This document shows positions 25,797 to 34,114 of a stretch of DNA of 64,000 nt, in pieces; the stretch's first letter is position 1, and each line of letters opens with the position of its first letter. Below the pieces are notes generated by a model. The model saw nothing but the letters and a program-made list of their open reading frames with translations. It was not told the DNA's origin and searched no databases. The stretch is from Rhizobiaceae bacterium. GTDB lineage: Bacteria; Pseudomonadota; Alphaproteobacteria; Rhizobiales; Rhizobiaceae. Made by a program: the position numbers and the translations under genes. The stretch spans positions 124,001 to 188,000 of the forward strand of contig JARGOX010000007.1 in NCBI GenBank assembly GCA_029233925.1, in the 5' to 3' direction.

Positions 25797-27554
25797 ATGT
25801 CAATTTTGGATGAAAGTCTGGCTTCAAAGATACGCGCATCCGGCAGGTCAAAAGTCCATGTGGCGGATGCAATGGGTGCACCTGAAGGTCATGTTTCATA
25901 CGTCAAGGGAAATACCGAAAGCCCTTTGCGTTACATGACCATTCCACAACTGCTGCGTGAGGCGGTTGCCCGTTTCGGTCCCCGCGATGCGCTGGTTTTT
26001 ACCGATACGGGCGAACGTTACAGCTATTATGATTTTGACCGTGATATCGACGCGCTGGCGTCCGGTTTTCTGGCCATGGGCCTGCAAAAGGGCGACCGCA
26101 TCGGCATCTGGTCACCCAACCGGCTTGAATGGGTGCTGACACAATTTGCTTCGGCGCGCATCGGCCTGATCATGGTGAACATCAATCCGGCCTATCGATT
26201 GTCCGAGGTTGAGTATGCCTTGAACAAAGTGGGATGCAAGGCTCTGATACTTGCACGAGCTTTCAAGTCTTCCGACTATCTGGGCATGATCAGACAATTG
26301 GCTCCTGAATTGGAGACATGCCAGGCGGGCAGGCTGAATGCGGCAAAATTCCCGACCCTGAAAAGCATCGTCGTCATGGGCAGCGATGCCGGTCCCGGGA
26401 CTTTCACATTCGATGAGGTCAAGAATCTTGGTGGCCCGGCGCAACAGCTGCGTTTGCAGTTGATTGATGGAACCTTGAATCCGGATGATCCGATCAATAT
26501 CCAGTTCACGTCAGGGACCACGGGAACGCCCAAAGGCGCGACGCTTTCGCACTATAATATCGTCAACAACGCGCGCTTCGTGACAGACAGGATCAATCTG
26601 ACGGAAGCCGATCGCCTGTGTATTCCTGTGCCGCTTTACCATTGTTTCGGCATGGTGATGGGTGTTCTGGGCGCGGTCAGCAAGGGCGCTGCAATGATCT
26701 TTCCGGGAGAGGCATTCGAACCGAAAGCGACACTGAATGCACTGACATCAGAGCGCTGCACAGCCGTCTATGGCGTGCCGACCATGTTTGTTGCCATGCT
26801 GCAGGAGATGGAGGCGCAGTCCTATGACCTTGGATCACTGCGTACCGGTGTCATGGCCGGCGCACCCTGTCCGATCAATGTCATGGAGCGGGTGAACCGC
26901 CAGATGAACATGAAGGAGGTGACGATCTGCTATGGCATGACCGAGACATCTCCGGTGTCATTTCAGAGTTTTGTCGATGATCCCATCGAGAAGAGATGCG
27001 CCACTGTCGGGCGGGTGCATCCTCATCTTGAGGTGAAAATCGTCGATCAGGAGGGGAAGATCGTCCCCATCGGCGCTCAGGGTGAACTGTGCACGCGTGG
27101 CTATTCCGTCATGAAGGGCTATTGGCAAGAGGATGAGCGCACCCGCGAGACCATTGTCGATGGCTGGATGCAAACGGGCGATCTTGCCACCGTCGATGAA
27201 GGGGGCTTCTGTTCCATCGTCGGGCGCGTCAAGGATATGATTATTCGCGGCGGTGAGAACATTTATCCGCGTGAAATTGAGGAATATCTGTTCCGTCATC
27301 CGCAAGTCAGCGAGGTGCAGGTCTTCGGTGTCCCGGATGAAAAATTCGGCGAAGCGGTCTGTGCCTGGGTGGTCGCAAAACCAGGTGAGGGGGTCACTGA
27401 GGAGGCGATCCGGCAATTCTGTCAGGGACAGATTGCCCACTACAAAATTCCCGCACACATACGCATTGTCGACGAAATCCCCATGACGATCACCGGCAAG
27501 CCGCAGAAATTCGTCATGCGCGATCAGATGAGCGAACTTCTAAGTACCTCCTGA
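25797..27554 (+). CDS. Acyl/aryl-CoA ligase (AMP-forming)
   Basis: The 585-residue protein is a full-length ANL-superfamily ligase with the P-loop [10 protein letters not shown] (about residues 238-247), [20 protein letters not shown] and the C-terminal lysine in TGKPQKF. It adenylates a carboxylic acid and transfers it to CoA. ATG 25797 is preceded by GAGGGAG; a TTG one codon earlier is less likely. It lies 11 bases after the ATPase-amidase fusion and would activate the acid that the amidase releases, completing an import-hydrolyse-activate path. It looks like a medium/long-chain acyl or 2-substituted acid ligase; the substrate cannot be read from the sequence. Confidence 0.85.
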   Translation: MSILDESLASKIRASGRSKVHVADAMGAPEGHVSYVKGNTESPLRYMTIPQLLREAVARFGPRDALVFTDTGERYSYYDFDRDIDALASGFLAMGLQKGDRIGIWSPNRLEWVLTQFASARIGLIMVNINPAYRLSEVEYALNKVGCKALILARAFKSSDYLGMIRQLAPELETCQAGRLNAAKFPTLKSIVVMGSDAGPGTFTFDEVKNLGGPAQQLRLQLIDGTLNPDDPINIQFTSGTTGTPKGATLSHYNIVNNARFVTDRINLTEADRLCIPVPLYHCFGMVMGVLGAVSKGAAMIFPGEAFEPKATLNALTSERCTAVYGVPTMFVAMLQEMEAQSYDLGSLRTGVMAGAPCPINVMERVNRQMNMKEVTICYGMTETSPVSFQSFVDDPIEKRCATVGRVHPHLEVKIVDQEGKIVPIGAQGELCTRGYSVMKGYWQEDERTRETIVDGWMQTGDLATVDEGGFCSIVGRVKDMIIRGGENIYPREIEEYLFRHPQVSEVQVFGVPDEKFGEAVCAWVVAKPGEGVTEEAIRQFCQGQIAHYKIPAHIRIVDEIPMTITGKPQKFVMRDQMSELLSTS

Positions 27555-27601
27555 TGGGCTGTTGTCCCGCGGTCGCAATTGAAAGTCTGACTGCCGTTAG
27601 A

Positions 27602-28630
27602 TCAGAGCTGTCTGCGGCTGCGGCGCTCGCGTCTGGGCTGGGCATCACCGGCTGCGGCTGTCTTGTTGCGCATGGGGCCGATCTTTTCGACGATGTCGTC
27701 GACACTTGGCCTGGCAGCCTTGCTGTGCGTATCAATCGCCGAACGCATGGCGCGCAAATGATCGCAGGATGTGCCGCAGCAACCGCCGATGATGGTTGCG
27801 CCGGCATCAATGGCCAGTCTGGTATATTCGGCCATCAAAGGCGGAGTGCCGGAATAAAAAATCTCCGAGCCGCGAAACTCGGGGATGCCGCAATTGCCCT
27901 TGACGATAATCACCTCGTTGGGTGTCGCGCTGCTCATGTCCAGCAGGGAAGACAGGATGTCGGATGCGCCCACGCCGCAATTTGCGCCGAATGCCGTGGG
28001 TGCTTCGTCAAGGCCATCGGAGAGCAGATGGATGTTTTTGGGATCAAGGCCCATCATCGTCTTGCCGGCCGTATCGAAGGAGCAGGTAAAAGTGTAGGGC
28101 ATGCCACAGCTGATGGCCGCTTGTGCCGCCGCGCGCACTTCATCGGGGGCTGACATGGTCTCGATCCAGGCAATATCAGCGCCGCCTGCCTTGAGCCCTT
28201 CGATTTGTTCAACAAAAGCGGCAACAGCGACATCGTAGGTCATCGCACCCAGTGGTACCAGCAATTCACCCGTTGGCCCCACTGAACCGGCAACGATGAT
28301 GCGCCGGTCTGAAGCGTCGACGACCTGCCGGGCAATTTCTGCCGCGCGTTTGTTAAGTTCAAACACGCGTTCCTGCGCATTGTGAAGCTTGAGGCGCTGG
28401 CGCGTGCCACCGAAGCTGTTTGTCAAAATGATATCAGAACCCGCATCGACGAAATCCTGATGCAGTTTGATGATTTTTTCCGGCTGGCTCTCGTTCCACA
28501 ATTCCGGTGCTTCACCGGCCTCCAGGCCCATGGCGAACAGATTTGTTCCCGTAGCCCCATCGGCGAGTAGAACACCCTTTTCGGCGATCAGTTCGGTGAG
28601 GGCATTCGTCATGCCTGATAAAGTTGCCAT
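27602..28630 (-). CDS. Homocysteine S-methyltransferase domain protein (betaine-homocysteine methyltransferase-like)
   Basis: The 342-residue protein has the zinc-dependent homocysteine methyltransferase barrel: LLADGATGTNLFAMGL near the N-terminus, ILTNSFGGTRQRL, and the three zinc cysteines in GANCGVG and GGCCGT. Such enzymes methylate homocysteine from betaine, S-methylmethionine or, in corrinoid settings, a methyl-corrinoid protein. AGGAAA lies seven bases upstream of ATG 28630; the longer frame to 28810 is upstream noncoding DNA. A palindrome at 28663-28684 matches one upstream of the corrinoid methyltransferase. It is convergent with the CoA ligase. The last 18 residues (GDAQPRRERRSRRQL) are a basic tail like those on three corrinoid-cluster proteins. 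Confidence 0.85.
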   Translation of the reverse strand: MATLSGMTNALTELIAEKGVLLADGATGTNLFAMGLEAGEAPELWNESQPEKIIKLHQDFVDAGSDIILTNSFGGTRQRLKLHNAQERVFELNKRAAEIARQVVDASDRRIIVAGSVGPTGELLVPLGAMTYDVAVAAFVEQIEGLKAGGADIAWIETMSAPDEVRAAAQAAISCGMPYTFTCSFDTAGKTMMGLDPKNIHLLSDGLDEAPTAFGANCGVGASDILSSLLDMSSATPNEVIIVKGNCGIPEFRGSEIFYSGTPPLMAEYTRLAIDAGATIIGGCCGTSCDHLRAMRSAIDTHSKAARPSVDDIVEKIGPMRNKTAAAGDAQPRRERRSRRQL

Positions 28631-28662
28631 GGATGTTTCCTGCAATGGATGCGTTGCTTGTC

Positions 28663-28684
28663 GATATAAAGATATCTTTATGTC
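28663..28684. promoter_or_regulatory. 22-bp palindrome upstream of the homocysteine methyltransferase
   Basis: Arms GATATAAAGAT and ATCTTTATGTC pair at 10 of 11 positions. The core ATAAAGATATCTTTAT is perfect. It is centred about 43 bases upstream of the start codon and matches the palindrome at 8761-8784, implying one methionine-cycle regulator controls both genes. Confidence 0.65.
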
Positions 28685-28734
28685 ATTGCAATGCGGAAAC
28701 GTGTTTCTCTCTTGAAATCGACTTTCGTTAAGAC

Positions 28735-28762
28735 AAAAAAACAGGCGACTTGCGCCGCCTGT
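28735..28762 (-). terminator. Rho-independent terminator of the proXWV transcript
   Basis: Read on the minus strand, ACAGGCG and CGCCTGT pair perfectly around an eight-base loop and are followed by a run of seven T. It lies just after the proV stop codon. Confidence 0.85.
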
Positions 28763-28784
28763 CCAATTCGTTATCGCAGCAGAA

Positions 28785-29852
28785 CTATTCGGCTGCGACA
28801 GGATCATCATGGCTGATGGGTGTCACCATCGAAGAGATGACAGCCTGTATATCCAGCGAACCAAGCATCTTGCCCTGCGCATCGACGACATGGGCCATTG
28901 AACTGTTGCCATCCGTCATGATTTTCGCCGCCTTTTCAAGCGTTGTGCCAATCTTGATGGCCGGACCTTCCCGGTTTTCCAGGCCAACGGACGTATCCAT
29001 GATTGTCTGAACGAGAACCACGCGACCGCGGTTCACCTCCCGGACAAAGCTGGATATGTATTCGTCTGCCGGATTGAGGACGATGTGCTGGCCAGTTCCC
29101 TGCTGAACCACTTCGCCATCCCGCAGGATAGCAATCTTGTCGCCAAGCCGCAGCGCCTCATCCAGGTCATGGGTGATGAAGACAACGGTTTTCTTGATTT
29201 CCTTCTGGAGGCCCAGAAGGACGCTTTGCATATCCATGCGGATCAAGGGATCAAGCGCAGAAAAGGCTTCGTCCATCAAGAGGATGGGGGCATCATTGGT
29301 CAGTGCACGGGCAAGGCCGACCCGTTGCTGCATGCCGCCCGAAAGCTGGTTAGGATAATTGCTTTCAAATCCCGTCAAACCAACGCGATCAATCCAGCGC
29401 TGCGCCCGTTCGAGCTGTTCGGAACGCGATACGCCCTGTACTTCCAGGCCATAGACCGTGTTGTCCATGACTGTCCTGTGTGGCAGCAGGGCGAATTTCT
29501 GGAAAACCATGGCCGTTTCATGACGGCGAAATTCCTGCAACTGGGCAGGGTTCATCTGGCACACATCGACGTCACCGACAAGAACTTCTCCGGCAGTCGG
29601 ATCGATCAACCGGTTGATATGCCGGATGAGCGTCGACTTGCCGGAACCGGACAGGCCCATGACGACCTGAATGCCACCGGCCGGCATATCGATGTTGATG
29701 TCCTTGAGACCAAGAACATGCCCGTGCTTGTCGTTCAATTCGGTTTTGGTCATCCCCTGTTTGACCAGGTCTATGTATTTCTCGGGGTCCTTGCCGAATA
29801 TCTTGTAGAGATTGCGAACGGATATTCCTGGACTTGCTTTATCATCAACCAT
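28785..29852 (-). CDS. proV: Glycine betaine/proline ABC transporter ATP-binding protein
   Basis: The 355-residue protein has the ProV/OpuAA pattern: NLYKIFGKDPEK at the N-terminus, Walker A GLSGSGKST, signature QLSGGMQQRVGLARAL, Walker B ILLMDEAFSALDPLIR, and a C-terminal region (about residues 270-355) consistent with one CBS-like regulatory module. The family drives uptake of glycine betaine, choline or proline betaine. ATG 29852 is chosen because it overlaps the proW stop by 8 bases; upstream residues in the longer frame are antisense to proW. The operon ends at a strong terminator after this gene. Confidence 0.92.
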   Translation of the reverse strand: MVDDKASPGISVRNLYKIFGKDPEKYIDLVKQGMTKTELNDKHGHVLGLKDINIDMPAGGIQVVMGLSGSGKSTLIRHINRLIDPTAGEVLVGDVDVCQMNPAQLQEFRRHETAMVFQKFALLPHRTVMDNTVYGLEVQGVSRSEQLERAQRWIDRVGLTGFESNYPNQLSGGMQQRVGLARALTNDAPILLMDEAFSALDPLIRMDMQSVLLGLQKEIKKTVVFITHDLDEALRLGDKIAILRDGEVVQQGTGQHIVLNPADEYISSFVREVNRGRVVLVQTIMDTSVGLENREGPAIKIGTTLEKAAKIMTDGNSSMAHVVDAQGKMLGSLDIQAVISSMVTPISHDDPVAAE

Positions 29853-30732
29853 GGACAACCTCCTGGTATTTCTGCAGACGTTTGCCGTAGGCCTGACTTG
29901 TTCTGTCAAAAATGATCGCAATGCCGACAATGGCCAGGCCATTGAACAATCCGAGTGAGAAATACTGGTTGTTGATGGCCTGCAGCACCGGTTGGCCGAG
30001 ACCTCTGACGCCAATCATCGATGCAACAACAACCATCGCCAAAGCCATCATGATGGTCTGGTTGATACCAGCCATCATGGTCGGCAGCGCCAGCGGCATC
30101 TGAACGTTCTTGAGCCGCTGCCAGCTTGACGAACCAAAGGCATCAGCAGCCTCAAGGACATCCTTGTCAACCAGCCGTATTCCAAGATTGGTCAACCGGA
30201 TGATCGGTGGGATGGCATAGATCACCACAGCAATGAGGCCGGGAACTTTGCCGATGCCCAGCAGCATGACCACCGGGATGAGGTATACGAAACTTGGCAT
30301 GGTCTGCATGACATCCAGTATCGGATTGACAACAGATTGGAGCCGGTCAGACCGGGACATGGCAATTCCGATCGGAATGCCCACGACAATGGAAAGAACA
30401 GTACAGACGAAAATCATCGAAATGGTTTGCATCGTGTCTTCCCACATATCGAAATATCCGATCAGCAGGAGTGTGATAACCGTTCCTATGACGATTCGCT
30501 TGTTGCGGCTGGCGACCCAGGTGATCACTGCGATCAAGAGAATGATCAGCGGCCAGGGCGTGTCGAGCATAAACCTCTCGGACCAGATCAAGAACTGCTT
30601 CAAGGGTTCAAATGCATTTTCGATATAGACGCCATATTCACGCGTGAAGCCGCGGAAACCGCTATCGATGCCCTTCTTCAGTGCCCGAAGTGATTCTATA
30701 TCCATACTTGGAAAATTATACAGCCATTCCAT
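29845..30732 (-). CDS. proW: Glycine betaine/proline ABC transporter permease
   Basis: The 295-residue permease has an N-terminal cytoplasmic/periplasmic segment, about six hydrophobic helices, and the ATPase-contact loop EAADAFGSSSWQRLKNVQMPL. ProW/OpuAB proteins form the betaine channel. AAGGGGAG lies about ten bases before ATG 30732. A terminator hairpin separates it from proX upstream, so the permease is probably expressed below the binding protein. Confidence 0.92.
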   Translation of the reverse strand: MEWLYNFPSMDIESLRALKKGIDSGFRGFTREYGVYIENAFEPLKQFLIWSERFMLDTPWPLIILLIAVITWVASRNKRIVIGTVITLLLIGYFDMWEDTMQTISMIFVCTVLSIVVGIPIGIAMSRSDRLQSVVNPILDVMQTMPSFVYLIPVVMLLGIGKVPGLIAVVIYAIPPIIRLTNLGIRLVDKDVLEAADAFGSSSWQRLKNVQMPLALPTMMAGINQTIMMALAMVVVASMIGVRGLGQPVLQAINNQYFSLGLFNGLAIVGIAIIFDRTSQAYGKRLQKYQEVVHG

Positions 30733-30782
30733 TCTTTACGTGCTCCCCTTTGCGGCCCGTCAGTCCCGTTCTTATTGTTAAA

Positions 30783-30809
30783 AAGCCTGGCAATGAATTT
30801 GCCAGGCTT
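30783..30809 (-). terminator. Intra-operon terminator between proX and proW
   Basis: AAGCCTGGCAA and TTGCCAGGCTT pair perfectly over 11 bases around a five-base loop. On the minus strand the stem is followed by a T-run (CTTTTTAA). It lies 18 bases after the proX stop and 50 bases before the proW start, and would favour proX over proWV in the transcript pool. Confidence 0.85.
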
Positions 30810-30826
30810 CGTTTTGTCAGCTTTTT

Positions 30827-31825
30827 CTAAAGTGATGCTTTCACTTTTTCCGCAACTTCAGGGGTCACCCATTTGGTCCAGATGGCCTCATGGTTTTCGA
30901 GGAAATAGCGTGCGCCATCTTCTCCAGTTGCCTGATTATCGGTCATCCACGAAAGCAGAGAATTGACCGTTGCATTGTCCCAGGCACGGTTTGCCAGGTA
31001 GTCATAGGCAGGGCCGCCGGCTTTCTTGAACCGATCGGTTACAATCGTGTAAACCTCGGATTTTGACCATGCATTGGGCTTCGGATCCGCACAGTCCAGA
31101 ACAGCTGTGCAGCGATCCCACTCTGTTTTGTCATGTTTGACACCGGCATCAAGCTTGAACATCTTGTATTTGCCAAGAATGTTTGTGGGTGCCCAATAGT
31201 AGCCAAGCCAGCCCGCATCGCGGGAAAAGGCTTTGGCAATGGATCCGTCAAGACCGGCTGCCGAGCCGGTGTCGATCAGATTGAAGCCTTTTTCTTCAGC
31301 ACCATAGGCCTTGAAAAGGTTCGCTGTCAGAATCTGGCAGTTCCAGCCCGATGGACAATTGTAAACCGCACCCTTTGAATCGTCTTCAGGCGCCGGGAAC
31401 AGTTCAGGATGCATCAGGGCATCGTCGATCGTTTTGATTTCCGGATGGGCATCCGCCACATATTGCGGGATCCACCAGCCTTCGACACCGCCATCTGACA
31501 GCGATTCAGCAGCGATGTGCAACCGGCCTTCTGCGACAGCTGCCTCGAGGGGTTCGCGTACGGCATTGATCCAGAGTTCCGGTGCGACATCCGGAGCGCC
31601 CTTTTCATTCATTGAAGTGAATGTCGGCATTGTGTCGCCGGAAACGAGTTCCGCCTTGCAGCCATAGCCTTCTGACAGAATGATCTGGTCCACATTGGCC
31701 AGGACCTCAGCAGACTGCCAGTTCATCTGGGCAATCGTGACGTCACCACAGTCCTCAGCGGACGCGGCATTGGCTATGAACATCATTCCCGTGGCAAGCA
31801 ACGACGAAGCGATAAGCTTCTTCAT
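30827..31825 (-). CDS. proX: Glycine betaine ABC transporter substrate-binding protein
   Basis: The 332-residue protein has a Sec signal peptide (MKKLIASSLLATGMMFIANAASA, about 23 residues) and an OpuAC-type binding domain rich in Trp and Tyr (GGVEGWWIPQYV, GWLGYYWAP), which supply the aromatic box that binds quaternary ammonium groups. Four cysteines (for example CPSGWNC) may form disulfides in the periplasm. It is the first gene of the proX-proW-proV operon. A GTCGCAAA motif about 190 bases upstream matches sites at the dimethylglycine dehydrogenase and its regulator. Choline or proline betaine remain possible ligands. Confidence 0.9.
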   Translation of the reverse strand: MKKLIASSLLATGMMFIANAASAEDCGDVTIAQMNWQSAEVLANVDQIILSEGYGCKAELVSGDTMPTFTSMNEKGAPDVAPELWINAVREPLEAAVAEGRLHIAAESLSDGGVEGWWIPQYVADAHPEIKTIDDALMHPELFPAPEDDSKGAVYNCPSGWNCQILTANLFKAYGAEEKGFNLIDTGSAAGLDGSIAKAFSRDAGWLGYYWAPTNILGKYKMFKLDAGVKHDKTEWDRCTAVLDCADPKPNAWSKSEVYTIVTDRFKKAGGPAYDYLANRAWDNATVNSLLSWMTDNQATGEDGARYFLENHEAIWTKWVTPEVAEKVKASL

Positions 31826-32303
31826 GGTATGAATTCTCCCGATATTGCAGTGCAATTGTTGAAGATGAACCATTGCCCCACTGCAAGGCAACAGGTCCTG
31901 TTATGAAGACATCAGAGCAGCATCGATTTGCCGATCCTTTGTCATTCCCCGTCCGGCCAACGAAGGCCGTTGAGGTATAAAAGTGCAACAACATGACATG
32001 CATTTGTCATTTTGCGACCTGACGCAAGCTTAGGACGTTTGATCATTGGGCGAAAGGGGTAATTCCGCACTGCGGCAAAAAACAATTTTGCGAAAAACAC
32101 AATTTTCTACAGCAATTGGTGCGAAAAAAGCGGGATTGTGAAAAAATGGATGACTGTTCCAAATGCGACACTGCAATTTTATCTTATGGAAAAAACCGGG
32201 AGATGCGACGCCGAATTGACGCAATCGGGCTGGTATTTTGCTGGTCAAGCGGTTTATATCCGGCGGTGTGTTCATGCTCAATGGGCACTGAGGGAAGGAT
32301 CAA
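31826..32303. promoter_or_regulatory. Divergent control region between proX and the formate dehydrogenase genes
   Basis: No credible gene lies in this 478-bp stretch. It is AT-rich at 32080-32170 and should hold promoters for both directions. At 32011-32018 the minus strand reads GTCGCAAA, within TTGTCATTTTGCGAC on the plus strand, which matches the arrangement upstream of the GlxA-type regulator at 4177-4191. The short readings on either strand have no ribosome sites and no recognisable motif. Confidence 0.5.
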
Positions 32304-33983
32304 ATGATGAATCAGCATGTCAAGGCCAAGCGCCGTGATCGCGGACCAAAGGGGCGCGCTCTGGAAGATGTGGCACTTGCTGAAGTGCAGGGCCTCCTCC
32401 AGGGGCTTGACCTGCGCCGGGACCTGCTGATCGAGTTTTTACACCGAATTCAAGATACCTATGGTTGCCTGTCCGCAGCCCATATCCGCGCGCTGGGTGA
32501 ATTGATGCGCCTGCCGCAGGCTGAGATATACGAGGTTGCTTCCTTCTATCATCATTTCGATGTGGTGCGTGAAGGCGAAGAGGCACCGCCACCGCTGACC
32601 ATCAGGGTATGCGAAAGTCTTCCCTGCATGCTGGCCGGGTCAGAGGCGCTGATAGCGGCCCTCGAGACGGAGGGCGGTGCAAGCCTCATGCGTATCGTGC
32701 GTGCGCCATGCATGGGCCGCTGCGCTGCGGCGCCGGCCGTCAGATTGGGAAACCGTGAAGTGGATCACGCCTCACCACAGGAGGTGCTGTCCCTGGCGCG
32801 CGACGGCGGCTTTGATGTTGTGGTGCCTGATTATATCAATCTCCATGCCTATCAGGAATACGGCGGCTATGTGCAGCTTGAACGGGTGAGATCCGGTGAG
32901 ATCCACACGGACGAATTGCCTGAAGCGCTGTCTGATGCCGGCTTGCGTGGCCTTGGTGGTGCCGGCTTTCCGGCAGGAAAAAAATGGGGTTTCGTAAAGG
33001 CCCATGCCGGACCGCGCCTGATGACCATCAATGGTGACGAGGGGGAGCCGGGTACCTTCAAGGACCGCTATCTGCTTGAGAGCGATCCCCATCGCACACT
33101 GGAAGGCGCGCTGATCGCTGCCCATGCTGTAGAAGCGGAACGTATCTATTTTTACATGCGCGATGAGTACCCGGCCGTCTTGCAAATCCTGCGCACCGAA
33201 ATCGATGCCCTTGAGGCTTCCGGTCTGATCGAGCCTGGTTTTATTGAACTGCGACGCGGTGCCGGTGCCTATATATGCGGCGAAGAAAGCGCGATGATTG
33301 AAAGCATTGAAGGCAAGCGCGGCCTTCCACGCAATCGACCGCCCTATATTGCCGAAGTCGGACTGTTCGGTCGCCCCACGCTCAATCACAATGTCGAAAC
33401 ACTGTGGTGGATTCGCGATATCGTGGAAAATGGACCCGAATGGTTCGCGGCTCAGGGAAAGCCCGGGCACACGGGGCCAAGAAACTGGTCTGTTTCGGGG
33501 CGCGTCAAAAATCCGGGTCTGGTCCTTGCTCCGACCGGCGTGACGATCCGGGAACTGATCGACGACTATTGTGGCGGCATGGCGGATGGTCACACATTCA
33601 AGGCCTATCTACCCGGTGGGGCCTCGGGCGGCATTCTTCCTGCCCATATGGACGATATTCCACTTGATTTTGGCGGCAGGCTTGCCGAGCTGGGCAGTTT
33701 TGTCGGCTCCCATGCCGTGGTGGTCCTTTCTGATCAGGACAACGTGAGAGAAGCGACGCTCAATCTTTTGAAGTTTTTCAAGGAGGAAAGCTGCGGCCAG
33801 TGTACGCCGTGCCGGTCAGGCACAGAAAAAATGGTTGCCATGTTGGAAAAGGATGGTCCGCTCGATGAAACGGCCATGCGCGATCTGGAAGATGTGATGC
33901 GGGATGCATCGATCTGTGGCCTTGGTCAGGCGGCTCCAAATCCGGTCAATCACCTGTTGGTCCACTTCAGGGATGATCTTTGA
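32304..33983 (+). CDS. fdsB: NAD-dependent formate dehydrogenase, fused gamma-beta (NuoE-NuoF-like) subunit
   Basis: The 559-residue protein fuses two electron-transfer subunits. Residues 20-165 are NuoE/FdsG-like with a 2Fe-2S cluster at Cys103, Cys108, Cys136 and Cys140. The rest is NuoF/FdsB-like with the FMN/NADH site (GLGGAGFPAGKKW, GDEGEPGTFKDRYLLESDPH) and a 4Fe-4S cluster in SCGQCTPCRSG plus a later Cys (SICGLG). It would pass electrons from formate oxidation to NAD+. Two adjacent ATG codons (32304 and 32307) follow GGAAGGA. In many alphaproteobacteria these are separate fdsG and fdsB genes. The catalytic subunit follows after 131 bases. Confidence 0.9.
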   Translation: MMNQHVKAKRRDRGPKGRALEDVALAEVQGLLQGLDLRRDLLIEFLHRIQDTYGCLSAAHIRALGELMRLPQAEIYEVASFYHHFDVVREGEEAPPPLTIRVCESLPCMLAGSEALIAALETEGGASLMRIVRAPCMGRCAAAPAVRLGNREVDHASPQEVLSLARDGGFDVVVPDYINLHAYQEYGGYVQLERVRSGEIHTDELPEALSDAGLRGLGGAGFPAGKKWGFVKAHAGPRLMTINGDEGEPGTFKDRYLLESDPHRTLEGALIAAHAVEAERIYFYMRDEYPAVLQILRTEIDALEASGLIEPGFIELRRGAGAYICGEESAMIESIEGKRGLPRNRPPYIAEVGLFGRPTLNHNVETLWWIRDIVENGPEWFAAQGKPGHTGPRNWSVSGRVKNPGLVLAPTGVTIRELIDDYCGGMADGHTFKAYLPGGASGGILPAHMDDIPLDFGGRLAELGSFVGSHAVVVLSDQDNVREATLNLLKFFKEESCGQCTPCRSGTEKMVAMLEKDGPLDETAMRDLEDVMRDASICGLGQAAPNPVNHLLVHFRDDL

Positions 33984-34114
33984 CAAATGCCAATGCATTT
34001 TGTGAACCGTTATCGGACAAGCGCTCGATCTTTATCTTGGACGGTTTCATTAGCAGGCGATCACAACGCGCATGCCTTGCCTTGCGGGCAAAGTATTAAA
34101 GAGGTTGCGGACAC

